The notes below the pieces were generated by a model. The model was not told the DNA's origin and ran no database searches. It was given only the letters and a program-made list of their open reading frames with translations. The position numbers were made by a program, and so were the translations under genes. Of a stretch of DNA of 64,000 bases, positions 10,150 through 18,554 are shown piece by piece. Every line of letters starts with the position of its first letter. The first letter of the stretch is position 1. This stretch comes from an uncultured Campylobacter sp. (GTDB taxonomy: Bacteria; Campylobacterota; Campylobacteria; Campylobacterales; Campylobacteraceae), in NCBI RefSeq assembly GCF_947255105.1, contig NZ_CAMYFP010000001.1:186001-250000 (forward strand), read 5' to 3'.

Positions 10150-11106
10150 ATGGATAAATTTATAGTAGATGAAGAGAGTTTAAAAGAGCTGATTTGCAAT
10201 GCCAGATGGCTAACCTCTGATGAGATAAAGCTCTATTCTATAGCAGATGAGTGCTACATCAAAAAAAATGATGACTATTTTTTAGAAAAAGAGGGTAAAA
10301 AAGAGCACATTTTAAAAGAGCAGTTCGAACCCAAAAAAAGAGTTGGCTCATTGGTAATAAAGACAACCCATCTTATAAATTTAGATGGTCATGTTTTTAG
10401 TGTTGATATCTATAAAAAACCACAAAGAAATTTAACCATTATAAGCTCAAAAGAGGAGAATGATTACCTAAAAGAGCACTTTAGCAAGTTAGAGGATTTT
10501 AGCGACAAAGAGCTTTGCAAGTTTGCAAGAGTAGATAAAGAGGGCGGATTTGTAGCAAGTAGTTCGTATGATTATTTTAGAGAAGTTTTAAAGAGAAGTT
10601 GTGAAGATATCGATTTTGCTCTTTTTCAAAGAGTGCTTTTTAAATTTGGCTTTTTTTTGCAAGAGAGTATGCGAGAGTTTTTAGAAGATATCGACAAAGA
10701 GAGCTTTATCTTGGCTAAAGATAAAGATACTATCGATGTTGTGATAAAAGATAAGAGCCATTTTTATGCAAAAAATGATCTCTCACTTAAGTATTTTATC
10801 TCTGAAGAGATAGCAAAAAAGAGTTATAATCTCTCTGAAAATTTAAAAGAGAATGATTTGGATAACTTTTTGATAGGGTTGGCGCCACTTTGCGAGATTT
10901 TTGATGAGTTTGGCGGTATCTATTATGAAAAAAGAGAGCAAAGGCTTATAGAAAAGCTAAATAGAGCTTTTAAGAAGTTTTTAGAGATTAAAAATAGCGA
11001 TGTCGAGCAACTTGTTAAGGAATTTGATATAAAAGATAGGATAAAACAGCAGCAAATCGAGCATAAACTAGACAGCCTCTACTTGTTGCTTAGAAATTAT
11101 AAATAA
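10150..11106 (+). CDS. Uncharacterised protein, possible divergent CYTH-like N-terminus
   Basis: 318-residue soluble, highly charged protein with no signal peptide or membrane segment. Residues ~1-110 alternate charged and hydrophobic residues in a pattern reminiscent of CYTH/triphosphate-tunnel domains (DKFIV at the start, LEKEGKK, a KKR, then FSVDIYKKPQRNL). The canonical ExExK signature is not visible, so this is weak inference. The rest (~115-318) is helical and acidic/basic, ending in a likely coiled coil. It starts one base after perR and ends 8 bases before ubiE, so it belongs to that operon; C. jejuni has an uncharacterised gene in the same place. Confidence 0.7.
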   Translation: MDKFIVDEESLKELICNARWLTSDEIKLYSIADECYIKKNDDYFLEKEGKKEHILKEQFEPKKRVGSLVIKTTHLINLDGHVFSVDIYKKPQRNLTIISSKEENDYLKEHFSKLEDFSDKELCKFARVDKEGGFVASSSYDYFREVLKRSCEDIDFALFQRVLFKFGFFLQESMREFLEDIDKESFILAKDKDTIDVVIKDKSHFYAKNDLSLKYFISEEIAKKSYNLSENLKENDLDNFLIGLAPLCEIFDEFGGIYYEKREQRLIEKLNRAFKKFLEIKNSDVEQLVKEFDIKDRIKQQQIEHKLDSLYLLLRNYK

Positions 11107-11114
11107 GGAAAATT

Positions 11115-11831
11115 GTGGAAAAAGAGGAAAAGATAGTCTCAATGTTTAACCAGATTGCTCCAACTTATGATAGAGCAAATAGGGCTATGAGTTTGGGTGT
11201 GGATTTGGCTTGGAGAAGAAGTGCTTGCAAAATTGTCTATAAAAAGACTGCACAAAAAGAGATAAGTATAGCAGACATAGCTTGCGGAACGGGCGATATG
11301 ATGGGGGTTTGGCAAGAGATGGCGGCTAAATTTGATAAAGAGATTGTAAGTTTAGTTGGGGTCGATCCAAGTAGCGGAATGCTTGAAGTTGCAAAAAAGA
11401 AGTTTCCGCAGTTTAAATTTATAGAGGCTTTGGCAGATAATACAACGCTTGGTAGTGGGATTGCCGATATATTAAGCATTAGTTATGGCATAAGAAATAT
11501 TCCAAAGCGAAAAGAGTCATTAAGAGAGTTTAATAGAGTTTTAAAAAATGGCGGTCATCTTGTAGTTTTAGAGTTTGCCAAAAATGATAAAAAGAGCTTT
11601 ATCTCTAAATTTAGAGAGTTTTATCTAAAAAATATTGTCCCAAGAGTAGGTGCTTTTATCTCTAAAAATAGAGCTGCATATGAGTATCTTCCAAACTCAA
11701 TAGATAATTTTCTAGATAAAGATAGCTTTTGTGATGAGCTAAAGGAGTGCGGTTTTGAGCTTGAGTTGGTAAAGGGCTATAGCTTTGATATCTCAACTCT
11801 ATTTCTTGCAAAAAAGGTAAAAAATATATGA
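11115..11831 (+). CDS. ubiE: Demethylmenaquinone methyltransferase
   Basis: SAM-dependent methyltransferase of 238 residues that finishes menaquinone. Motifs: NQIAPTYDRANRAMSLG at the N-terminus, SAM-binding motif I ADIACGTGDM near residue 54, YGIRNIPKRKESLREFNRVLK, and EFAKNDKK. GTG start behind AAGGAA. It overlaps xseA by 4 bases (ATGA). It works with the futalosine-type route suggested by the hydrolase at 47.6 kb, since epsilonproteobacteria rely on menaquinone. Confidence 0.95.
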   Translation: MEKEEKIVSMFNQIAPTYDRANRAMSLGVDLAWRRSACKIVYKKTAQKEISIADIACGTGDMMGVWQEMAAKFDKEIVSLVGVDPSSGMLEVAKKKFPQFKFIEALADNTTLGSGIADILSISYGIRNIPKRKESLREFNRVLKNGGHLVVLEFAKNDKKSFISKFREFYLKNIVPRVGAFISKNRAAYEYLPNSIDNFLDKDSFCDELKECGFELELVKGYSFDISTLFLAKKVKNI

Positions 11832-12991
11832 TTTTGTCTGTTGGAGAGCTAAACGAACAGGCAAAAGCTCTACTAAATAGCACTTTTTCACTTGTCGAAG
11901 TAAGAGGCGAGGTGAGCAAATTTACAAAGCATTCAAGCAAACATTGGTATTTTACTCTTGTTGATGAGGAGCAAAATAGCATAGATGCTGTGATGTTTTA
12001 TTTTCTAAATAAAAATGTTGCCAAGATACCAGAGATAGGCGATAGTGTGATAGTTGGTGCAACAGTTGATCTATATGCCAAAACGGGGCGATATCAACTA
12101 AATGTAAAGTCTATGCGAGCAGATGGTGAGGGCGAGATAGAAAGAGAGTTTAGAGAGCTTAAGAAAAAGCTAGAAGATGAGGGACTTTTTGAAAATAAAA
12201 AGCCAATTCCCAAGTTTCCAAACCGCATAGCTATCATCACTAGCACAACCTCTTCAGCCTATGAGGATTTGAAAAAAACAGCATCCAAGAGATGGCAACT
12301 TTGCAAAATCGATGTTTATAACTCTTTGATGCAGGGAAATGAGGCGCCAAGCTCTATTATGGCTATTCTTTCAAAGATCGATTTAGCTGGTTATGATGTC
12401 ATCATCATAGCAAGGGGCGGCGGTAGCAAAGAGGATCTGAGAGCTTTTAATGATGAGTCTTTGGCAAGAGCAATAGCCTTTGCTAAAACTCCGATAGTTA
12501 CTGGAGTTGGGCATGAAGATGACTGGACGATAGTTGATTTTGTAAGTGACCACAGAAGCTCCACTCCAACAGCCTCAATAGTCGATATTTTGCCACATTT
12601 TGAGACAATTATGCAAGATTTAGACACAAAAGAGAGTGCGCTTAAAAGCTATATCTTAGCTATCCTAACAAACAACAAAAATACTCTAGCACTTCTAAAA
12701 GAGCGGCTAAACAGACATGATCCAACCTCTACAATAGAGCTATTTAACCAAAAAATAGTAGCAAGAAAAGAGAGCCTGAAGCGAGATTTGGAGCTTAAAT
12801 TTATGAAATTTAGCGAACTTTTAAAGAGAAAAGAGCTAGTTTTAAATGAAAAAAAACATCAATTAGATAGTGTTTCAAATTTAGTAAATGTCCTAAAAGG
12901 TGGTAAAATTTGCGATATATCGATGCTAAGTAGTGGCGATAGCATAGAGTTAGTTTCAAAAACAGCAGTAAAAAAAGCAATCATAGAGTAA
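11828..12991 (+). CDS. xseA: Exodeoxyribonuclease VII large subunit
   Basis: Nuclease subunit of 387 residues. The N-terminal OB fold (~1-100) contains LVEVRGEVSKFTKHSSKHWYF. The catalytic domain has IAIITSTTSSAYEDL, IIARGGGSKEDL and GVGHEDDWTIVDFVSD. The C-terminal ~120 residues form long coiled-coil helices that bind XseB. It is a little shorter than E. coli XseA (~456), as common in this class. No xseB is visible in the window. Start overlaps the ubiE stop. Confidence 0.95.
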   Translation: MILSVGELNEQAKALLNSTFSLVEVRGEVSKFTKHSSKHWYFTLVDEEQNSIDAVMFYFLNKNVAKIPEIGDSVIVGATVDLYAKTGRYQLNVKSMRADGEGEIEREFRELKKKLEDEGLFENKKPIPKFPNRIAIITSTTSSAYEDLKKTASKRWQLCKIDVYNSLMQGNEAPSSIMAILSKIDLAGYDVIIIARGGGSKEDLRAFNDESLARAIAFAKTPIVTGVGHEDDWTIVDFVSDHRSSTPTASIVDILPHFETIMQDLDTKESALKSYILAILTNNKNTLALLKERLNRHDPTSTIELFNQKIVARKESLKRDLELKFMKFSELLKRKELVLNEKKHQLDSVSNLVNVLKGGKICDISMLSSGDSIELVSKTAVKKAIIE

Positions 12992-13000
12992 GGAGAGATA

Positions 13001-14074
13001 ATGAGAGTTAGAAATTTCAACGCAGGACCTGGCGCAATACCTTTGGAGGTTTTGCAAAAAGCAAGAGATGAGTTTTTGGATTTTAATGGCAATGGCTGCT
13101 CAATAATCGAGCTTTCACACCGTTCAAAAGCCTTTGATGAGGTGATAAATAGCGTTAAGATGAGAGTAAAAAGGCTCTACTCATTGACAGATGAGTTTGA
13201 GATTTTGTTTTTGCAAGGTGGTGCTAGCTTGCAGTTTGCACAAATTCCTATGAATATGACAAATGGCGGAGTTGCACAATATGTAGATACTGGTGCTTGG
13301 ACTAAAAAAGCGATAAAAGAGGCTGAGATTTTAGGTATAAAGCACGAAGTAATCGCAAGTAGCAAAGAGGATGGTTATAGTTACATTCCTAAGTTTAAAT
13401 TTAGCGATGATGCAGACTATGGATATATCTGTTCTAACAACACAATTTACGGCACACAATACAGGGAGCTTCCAAAGACAAAGTGCCCTCTTATAGTAGA
13501 TAGCTCAAGCGATCTTTTTTCAAGACCTATTGATTTTGGCAATATTGGACTTTTTTATGGTGGTATCCAAAAAAACGGCGGTCCATCGGGAGTTGTGCTA
13601 GTTATCATAAGAAAAGAGCTAGCAGAGCAAAGAGACAAGAGCAACCTACCAACTATGCTTAGATATATGCCACAAATTCAGGCAAATTCTATGGTAAATA
13701 CTCCAAATACCTTTGGTATCTATATGCTTGGACTTACACTTGAGTGGATAGAGAAATTTGGCGGATTGAAAGAGATAGAGAGATACAACGACAAAAAATC
13801 AAAACTTCTTTATAAGAGCATTGATGAGATGAGTGAGTTTTATATAGGTCATGCAAGGGCTGATTCTAGATCAAAGATGAATGTTGTCTTCAATCTCGCC
13901 AACAAAGAGCTTGAGGCTAAATTTATAGAAGAGTCGCTTAAAAATAATATGATAGGCTTAAAAGGACATAGATCGGTTGGCGGCATAAGAGCCTCTATCT
14001 ACAACGCTGTTACATATGAAGATGTAGAGGCACTCACCTCATTTATGAGTGATTTTGCAAAGAAAAATGGCTAA
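13001..14074 (+). CDS. serC: Phosphoserine aminotransferase
   Basis: PLP aminotransferase of serine synthesis, 357 residues. Begins RNFNAGPGAIPLEVL; contains IELSHRSKAF, FLQGGASLQF, the PLP-lysine region GGIQKNGGPSG and the C-terminal GLKGHRSVGGIRASIYNA. In organisms using DXP-dependent B6 synthesis it also serves that pathway. Good ribosome site AAGGAGAG nine bases after xseA. It ends the rightward run and is followed by a shared terminator with ppx. Confidence 0.97.
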   Translation: MRVRNFNAGPGAIPLEVLQKARDEFLDFNGNGCSIIELSHRSKAFDEVINSVKMRVKRLYSLTDEFEILFLQGGASLQFAQIPMNMTNGGVAQYVDTGAWTKKAIKEAEILGIKHEVIASSKEDGYSYIPKFKFSDDADYGYICSNNTIYGTQYRELPKTKCPLIVDSSSDLFSRPIDFGNIGLFYGGIQKNGGPSGVVLVIIRKELAEQRDKSNLPTMLRYMPQIQANSMVNTPNTFGIYMLGLTLEWIEKFGGLKEIERYNDKKSKLLYKSIDEMSEFYIGHARADSRSKMNVVFNLANKELEAKFIEESLKNNMIGLKGHRSVGGIRASIYNAVTYEDVEALTSFMSDFAKKNG

Positions 14075-14090
14075 ATAGCCACAAATTTGT

Positions 14091-14120
14091 CAAATTTACG
14101 CAAAAAAAGGCGTAAATTTG
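14091..14120 (+). terminator. Bidirectional terminator between serC and ppx
   Basis: Inverted repeat CAAATTTACGC / GCGTAAATTTG, 11 perfect base pairs with an 8-base A-rich loop, between two convergent genes. It is the obvious stop for both transcripts. Confidence 0.7.
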
Positions 14121-14138
14121 GCTTTTATAAAGGCTTTA

Positions 14139-15587
14139 TTAGACAAAAGAGATGATGTAGTCTTGCGGCTTTGAGATTTTTCTTAATGACTCTTTTATAT
14201 ATGTATGTTGTTTGATACCATCTACTAAAAGAGTTGCGTCTTGTAGTTTAAATTTGATATTTTTTTCATTACACATATCAAGCACCTTTGCCACCTCTAG
14301 CAGGTGACTTAGCCAAACGATAGTCTCTTTGCTAGGTAGCAGAGTGCCAAACATCTTATACCTCTCTTCATTGATAGCTTTTTTGCCATGTAGCTCTACT
14401 ATCATTGCAATTAGTGCTTTTTGTTCATGAGTAAAGCCGTAGTTAAGAGCATTTAAGATGATATAAGCGGTGTGATTGTGAGTGGCATAGTAGCCAATTT
14501 TATTGCCGATGTGACAAAGTCTAGCAGCAACTCCAAGCTCAAAAGAGTAGGCGCTATCTAGCTTATGGATAGGTAGAAGTTCTTTAAAAAGGGCTCTTGT
14601 AATCTTGCTAAGATTTGCCGTTTCGTCTATACCAAATCTATCAAGCAAACTTTTTAAACTAGGGCTAAAACCCTTTGGAAATTTGGGATTGCGAGGCATT
14701 AGACTACAGAGAAAAAGCCCCTCTCTAACGCCAACGCCACTAGTATAAATCTCCTTTGCACCAACTAAAGAGGCTGTTTTATTAAAGATCATTGCCCCCT
14801 CTCTTATGGTATCAAAACGCTCTTTTTTGATACAGAAGTTGGCTAGATCTTTTATTTTGGCATTTGATAGAGCAGTTATAAACTCTCTGTTTTTCTCAAA
14901 GTCATATTTAAAGCCATGCAGGATTTTGATGGGGTAGTTGCTCTTTTCTACTATGGCATTTGAGATGGCTCTAAGACTTCCACCGATGGCAATGACAGTT
15001 TGACCTTTGAAGTGTAATGGGACTTTTGCAAGTTCGCTATCGATAAATTTATCAACTTTTTTAAACTCATTTTTATCAAAAAATAGCTCTTTTATCCTAA
15101 CAGTTCCTAAATTTAAGGAGCAAACCTCCTCTATCTTGCCATCTTTGATATGGACTAACTCAGTAGAGCCACCGCCAATATCAACACAGATAGCATCTTG
15201 CAAAGGTGGCAAAAGATTGAGTGTGGCAACACCATCATAATAGGCCTCTTTGTTACCATCAATCACCCTAAGACCGATACCCAAAGTCCTTATGCGTTTC
15301 AAAAACTCATCTTTGTTTGGTGCATCTCTAAGAGCCGATGTTCCAACTGCCATGACCTTTCTTACTTGATATCTCTTTATAAGTTTTTTAAACTCCAAAA
15401 AGGCCTCATAGCTATTTTGCATAGCACTTTCTTGCAAAAGACCGCCATTTTCGTAGGCACCCTCGCCAAGCTTAACATTTATCTTAAACTCACCAACTGT
15501 AAAAAATCCTAGTCTGCTAGTTCTTTCGAAAATCGCCATTCTTACGGAATTTGAGCCAAGGTCGATAATCGCTACTCTTTTACTCAT
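14139..15587 (-). CDS. ppx: Ppx/GppA exopolyphosphatase family protein
   Basis: 482-residue ASKHA-fold phosphatase acting on polyphosphate or (p)ppGpp. The first phosphate loop AIIDLGSNSVRMAIF is at the N-terminus and the second, VDIGGGSTELVHI, near residue 138. The C-terminal ~170 residues are an HD-like helical domain (ARLCHIGNKIGYYATHNHTAY), typical of the longer PPX forms. It is the third gene after the response regulator and kinase, starting 8 bases downstream of the kinase stop, so all three are likely one transcript. Which substrate it prefers cannot be read from sequence. Confidence 0.9.
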   Translation of the reverse strand: MSKRVAIIDLGSNSVRMAIFERTSRLGFFTVGEFKINVKLGEGAYENGGLLQESAMQNSYEAFLEFKKLIKRYQVRKVMAVGTSALRDAPNKDEFLKRIRTLGIGLRVIDGNKEAYYDGVATLNLLPPLQDAICVDIGGGSTELVHIKDGKIEEVCSLNLGTVRIKELFFDKNEFKKVDKFIDSELAKVPLHFKGQTVIAIGGSLRAISNAIVEKSNYPIKILHGFKYDFEKNREFITALSNAKIKDLANFCIKKERFDTIREGAMIFNKTASLVGAKEIYTSGVGVREGLFLCSLMPRNPKFPKGFSPSLKSLLDRFGIDETANLSKITRALFKELLPIHKLDSAYSFELGVAARLCHIGNKIGYYATHNHTAYIILNALNYGFTHEQKALIAMIVELHGKKAINEERYKMFGTLLPSKETIVWLSHLLEVAKVLDMCNEKNIKFKLQDATLLVDGIKQHTYIKESLRKISKPQDYIISFV

Positions 15588-15595
15588 TATGAACC

Positions 15596-16885
15596 TTAAA
15601 TATTGTCTTTCTTTTTGTTTTTGCTAATAGGCAATTTAAGAGTTGCAACAACTCCTCTTACCTCTCTATTTTCAACTAAGATAGTTGCATTCATCGCTTG
15701 AGCTGCCCCTTTTGCCAAAAAAAGCCCTAGCCCAACGCCACCGCTTCCAAGATCCTTTTTAAAAGGCGCATAGATGTCGATATTCTCTTTTAGCCCGCAC
15801 CCTTCATCTAAAACTTCAATTATAAACTCGCTATTTTTTATGTAGGATTTGATGGTAATTGATGAGCCTTTTGGTGAAAATTTAATAGCGTTTTGAACGA
15901 AGTTTTGTATGATATGCAAAAAAAGAGTAGGTTGGATTGTTAGATAAATTTTGCTAGGACTTAGCTTTGTGATGATAAATTTATCCTCATTTTTGGCCAA
16001 AATTGCAAAGTTTTGAACCAGCTCTTCTATGTAGCTAACCATCTCTTTTTTGATTGCTTTTTCAAATTGTGCGCTCTCTTGCCTGCCTACTTTTAGGATT
16101 GAGGTTATGGCTTTATTCATCTCATCAATAGTTTCTATATTTTTTTCTAGCGCTTCGATATATTTTTGTGTATCTCGTCTTTTTAGAAGTGTAACTTCGT
16201 TTTTTGTCTTCATCACAGCCAAAGGAGTTTTTAGCTCATGCGCGATGCCAATAAAGAGCTCTTTTTGATACATAATAAAGGTTTTTATCCTATCAATAAG
16301 CCTATTTATACCGATAGCAAGTGGCCTAAACTCAAGCTCAATATCCTTTTCATCAATGTTTAGAAGAACTTTTTCATTTAGACTAGCAAGTTTGTTGCTC
16401 AGTGTTTTTATAGGTATGAGAAGAGTGCGTGATAGTAGCATTGCATAAAAAAGTATCAAAAATATCATCGTTACATTCATGATGATGATATCAGCAAGAA
16501 TTTGTTTAACAATGTTGGTATAAATGGTAGTTTCGGTCTTTAGAATAAGAATTTTGCTGCTGTCTTCTAATGGATATTTAAGAGTTAGAAAACTTCTTTC
16601 ATCTAGTTGCTCTTTTGTATATTTTGGCTTTTTTATGCCGTCTAAATTTGGCTCTATTTTTATGATAAATTCACTGTTGTTATTGCTATTTTGGTAGATA
16701 TCAACTCCATTTTGAATGCTCTTTGCGATATGACTCGCCTCTATAAGTAGAGTTTGTGATGAAGTTTCAAATACTGTGATTTTTATATAGCGATAAAGCA
16801 TCACAGAAAAAATTAAAATTAGCATCGCAGATGCAGATGCTAATTGTATAACAAATTTAACTCTTAAGCTTTTTTGGGAAAACAA
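15596..16885 (-). CDS. Sensor histidine kinase, partner of the CosR/HsrA-family regulator
   Basis: 429-residue inner-membrane kinase. Membrane segment at ~12-32, a ~100-residue periplasmic sensor region, second membrane segment at ~135-155, then a HAMP-like linker, the H-box IAHELKTPLAVMK (His216), N-box IIQNFVQNAIKFSP, G1 DEGCGL and G2 GGVGLGLFLA. All catalytic boxes look intact. It overlaps the regulator gene by 22 bases, implying translational coupling and a cognate pair. The sensor region has no motif I recognise, so the signal is unknown. Neighbouring ppx is probably in the same operon. Confidence 0.92.
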   Translation of the reverse strand: MFSQKSLRVKFVIQLASASAMLILIFSVMLYRYIKITVFETSSQTLLIEASHIAKSIQNGVDIYQNSNNNSEFIIKIEPNLDGIKKPKYTKEQLDERSFLTLKYPLEDSSKILILKTETTIYTNIVKQILADIIIMNVTMIFLILFYAMLLSRTLLIPIKTLSNKLASLNEKVLLNIDEKDIELEFRPLAIGINRLIDRIKTFIMYQKELFIGIAHELKTPLAVMKTKNEVTLLKRRDTQKYIEALEKNIETIDEMNKAITSILKVGRQESAQFEKAIKKEMVSYIEELVQNFAILAKNEDKFIITKLSPSKIYLTIQPTLFLHIIQNFVQNAIKFSPKGSSITIKSYIKNSEFIIEVLDEGCGLKENIDIYAPFKKDLGSGGVGLGLFLAKGAAQAMNATILVENREVRGVVATLKLPISKNKKKDNI

Positions 16886-17535
16886 AATCTATATCCGCGT
16901 CTTCTTACTGTCTCTATAGTAGAAATTCCTAGCGGTTTATCCATCTTTTGGCGGATTTGATTGATAGCAACTTCGATAACATTTGGAGTTACAAGCTCAG
17001 GCTCTTCCCATATGGCATCTAAAAGCTGCTCTTTGCTAACTATTTGATCACTATGTCTTGCAAGATGAGTAAGAACTTCAAATGGTTTTCCCTTAAGCTC
17101 TACCTCTTTGCCTTTATAGGTAATCTTTTCCTCATCTGGATCTATAATCAAATCATCTATTTTTATGACATTTGTCCCGCCAAATCTAAGTCTAGCTTCT
17201 ATTCTTGCGATAAGTATCTCAAAGTCAAATGGTTTTCTGATGTAGTCATCAGCACCCGCTTTTAAGGCTTTGATTTCACTCTCTTTATCATCTTTTGCAG
17301 AGACTATAACAACAGCTGTTCTTGGTAATTTATCTTTCACTATATTTATAAGATCTAGTCCGCTACCATCAGGCAACATCCAATCTGCCAAAACTAAATC
17401 ATAATTTCTAATATCTATATAATATTGAGCATCTGCAAAGCTTTCTGAACTATCTGTTTGATATCCAAACTCTGTAAGCCCCTCTGTTATAGTCTTGTTT
17501 AGAGTTACTTCATCCTCTACTATCAAAATCCTCAT
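16864..17535 (-). CDS. cosR: OmpR-family response regulator, CosR/HsrA (HP1043) type
   Basis: 223 residues. Receiver domain ~1-120 with acidic pocket Glu7/Asp8, phospho-acceptor Asp51 (VLADWMLPDGSG), Ser79 and Lys101: a complete canonical site. The C-terminal winged helix (~125-223) is strikingly close to the essential epsilonproteobacterial regulators HsrA (H. pylori HP1043) and CosR (C. jejuni Cj0355c): HLARHSDQIVSKEQLLDAIW and ETVRRRGYRFCFPKK. The family controls oxidative-stress and central genes, and the orphan HP1043 lacks the acceptor Asp. Here the Asp is present and a kinase gene overlaps the 3' end. folB lies 72 bases upstream, so this operon has its own promoter. Confidence 0.9.
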   Translation of the reverse strand: MRILIVEDEVTLNKTITEGLTEFGYQTDSSESFADAQYYIDIRNYDLVLADWMLPDGSGLDLINIVKDKLPRTAVVIVSAKDDKESEIKALKAGADDYIRKPFDFEILIARIEARLRFGGTNVIKIDDLIIDPDEEKITYKGKEVELKGKPFEVLTHLARHSDQIVSKEQLLDAIWEEPELVTPNVIEVAINQIRQKMDKPLGISTIETVRRRGYRFCFPKKA

Positions 17536-17607
17536 CTTACACTTCCTTGTAAATTTATATTAAAAACGGACATATTTTAACATAATTTAAGAATGATTAC
17601 AAACATT

Positions 17608-17925
17608 TCAGTAGTGCCATTTTAAAATCGCCCCAACTTTGGCATCGGCAACTATCTTTTCTTTGGTGATTTTCATCTTAAGAAATTTAAGAGTTTTAAA
17701 TCTTTTTTTGAAAAATACCTTAAAGAAATTTAGGGCATCTTCAACATAAAAAAACTCTTCGCTCTCAAAAAGTGCCTTAGTTTCATAGATAACTTGAGTG
17801 TAGTCTATAAACTCATCGGCTCTTAGCTTGATATCTAAAGAAATCTCTTGTTTATTCTGTCTTTCATGCTCTAAAATGCCTATAATCGTTTGAAATTTAA
17901 GCTCTTTTATAAAGATAGTTGTCAT
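17608..17925 (-). CDS. folB: Dihydroneopterin aldolase-like protein (FolB)
   Basis: 105-residue protein of folate synthesis, converting dihydroneopterin to hydroxymethyl-dihydropterin. The N-terminus IFIKELKFQTIIGILEHER matches the FolB pattern (aligned to xxLxxxxxIGxxxxER), and the C-terminus has KMKITKEKIV. It is slightly short (family ~120). Its start overlaps the plsY stop by 4 bases. Gene order plsY-folB-cosR matches C. jejuni. folK, acting next in the pathway, is at 50.5 kb. Confidence 0.85.
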   Translation of the reverse strand: MTTIFIKELKFQTIIGILEHERQNKQEISLDIKLRADEFIDYTQVIYETKALFESEEFFYVEDALNFFKVFFKKRFKTLKFLKMKITKEKIVADAKVGAILKWHY

Positions 17926-18545
17926 ATAACTTTGCTCTCTTTGCCCTTAAAAAGCCTGATAATATTTGGAGTGTGTTTATAGACTATTATAAAGGTTATT
18001 ATGCAAACTGGCGCCTTTATAGAGAGGTTATCGGGATTGAGTAAAAACATCGAGATAAGCAGAGCGGCAACTGCCAAAAGCGAGGCAAGACTTGAGATTT
18101 TAAGGACTTTTCCCACGATAAACCAAACAGCTAGAGCTATTGCAAGCTCTATTGGCAAAAATAGCAGCAACGCTCCAGCGCCCGTTGCAACGCCTTTGCC
18201 ACCATGAAATTTAAGATAGGGACTAAAGCAGTGACCAACAACTGCAAAGAGAGCAACGCTTAGTTGAGTATCAAATGAAAAGCCCATAAGCTTTGTAATT
18301 AGCACAGGAAGAAAACCTTTTAGTCCATCAAGCGCTATGGTGGCGATTGCTAGTTTTTTTGCCATTTTGTTGTTTTGCTGTTTTAGCACTCTTAAAACAT
18401 TTGTCGCACCGATACTTTTGCTACCCTCTTGTCTGATATCTATCTTTGCAAACTGCTTAACTAAAAGCAGTCCAAAAGGGATAGCGCCAATAAGATAGGC
18501 TAAAATGCAAGCAAGAACATTTGGATTTAAAAATATCTCTTTCAT
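17922..18545 (-). CDS. plsY: Acyl-phosphate:glycerol-3-phosphate acyltransferase
   Basis: 207-residue integral membrane enzyme that acylates glycerol-3-phosphate with acyl-phosphate made by PlsX (present at 23.1 kb). The three family motifs are visible: GSKSIGATNVLR, FHGGKGVATGAGALL and the C-terminal IIVYKHTPNIIRL. About five hydrophobic segments. Good ribosome site AAGGAG; it begins 9 bases after the HerA-like gene and is probably in one transcript with it and folB. Confidence 0.95.
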   Translation of the reverse strand: MKEIFLNPNVLACILAYLIGAIPFGLLLVKQFAKIDIRQEGSKSIGATNVLRVLKQQNNKMAKKLAIATIALDGLKGFLPVLITKLMGFSFDTQLSVALFAVVGHCFSPYLKFHGGKGVATGAGALLLFLPIELAIALAVWFIVGKVLKISSLASLLAVAALLISMFLLNPDNLSIKAPVCIITFIIVYKHTPNIIRLFKGKESKVI

Positions 18546-18554
18546 CTTATCTCC

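Noticed and set aside
14139..15587. Open frames on the plus strand opposite ppx (15007-15240, 15198-15512)
   Set aside because: They lie antisense to a well-supported enzyme, have no ribosome sites and no recognisable protein features.
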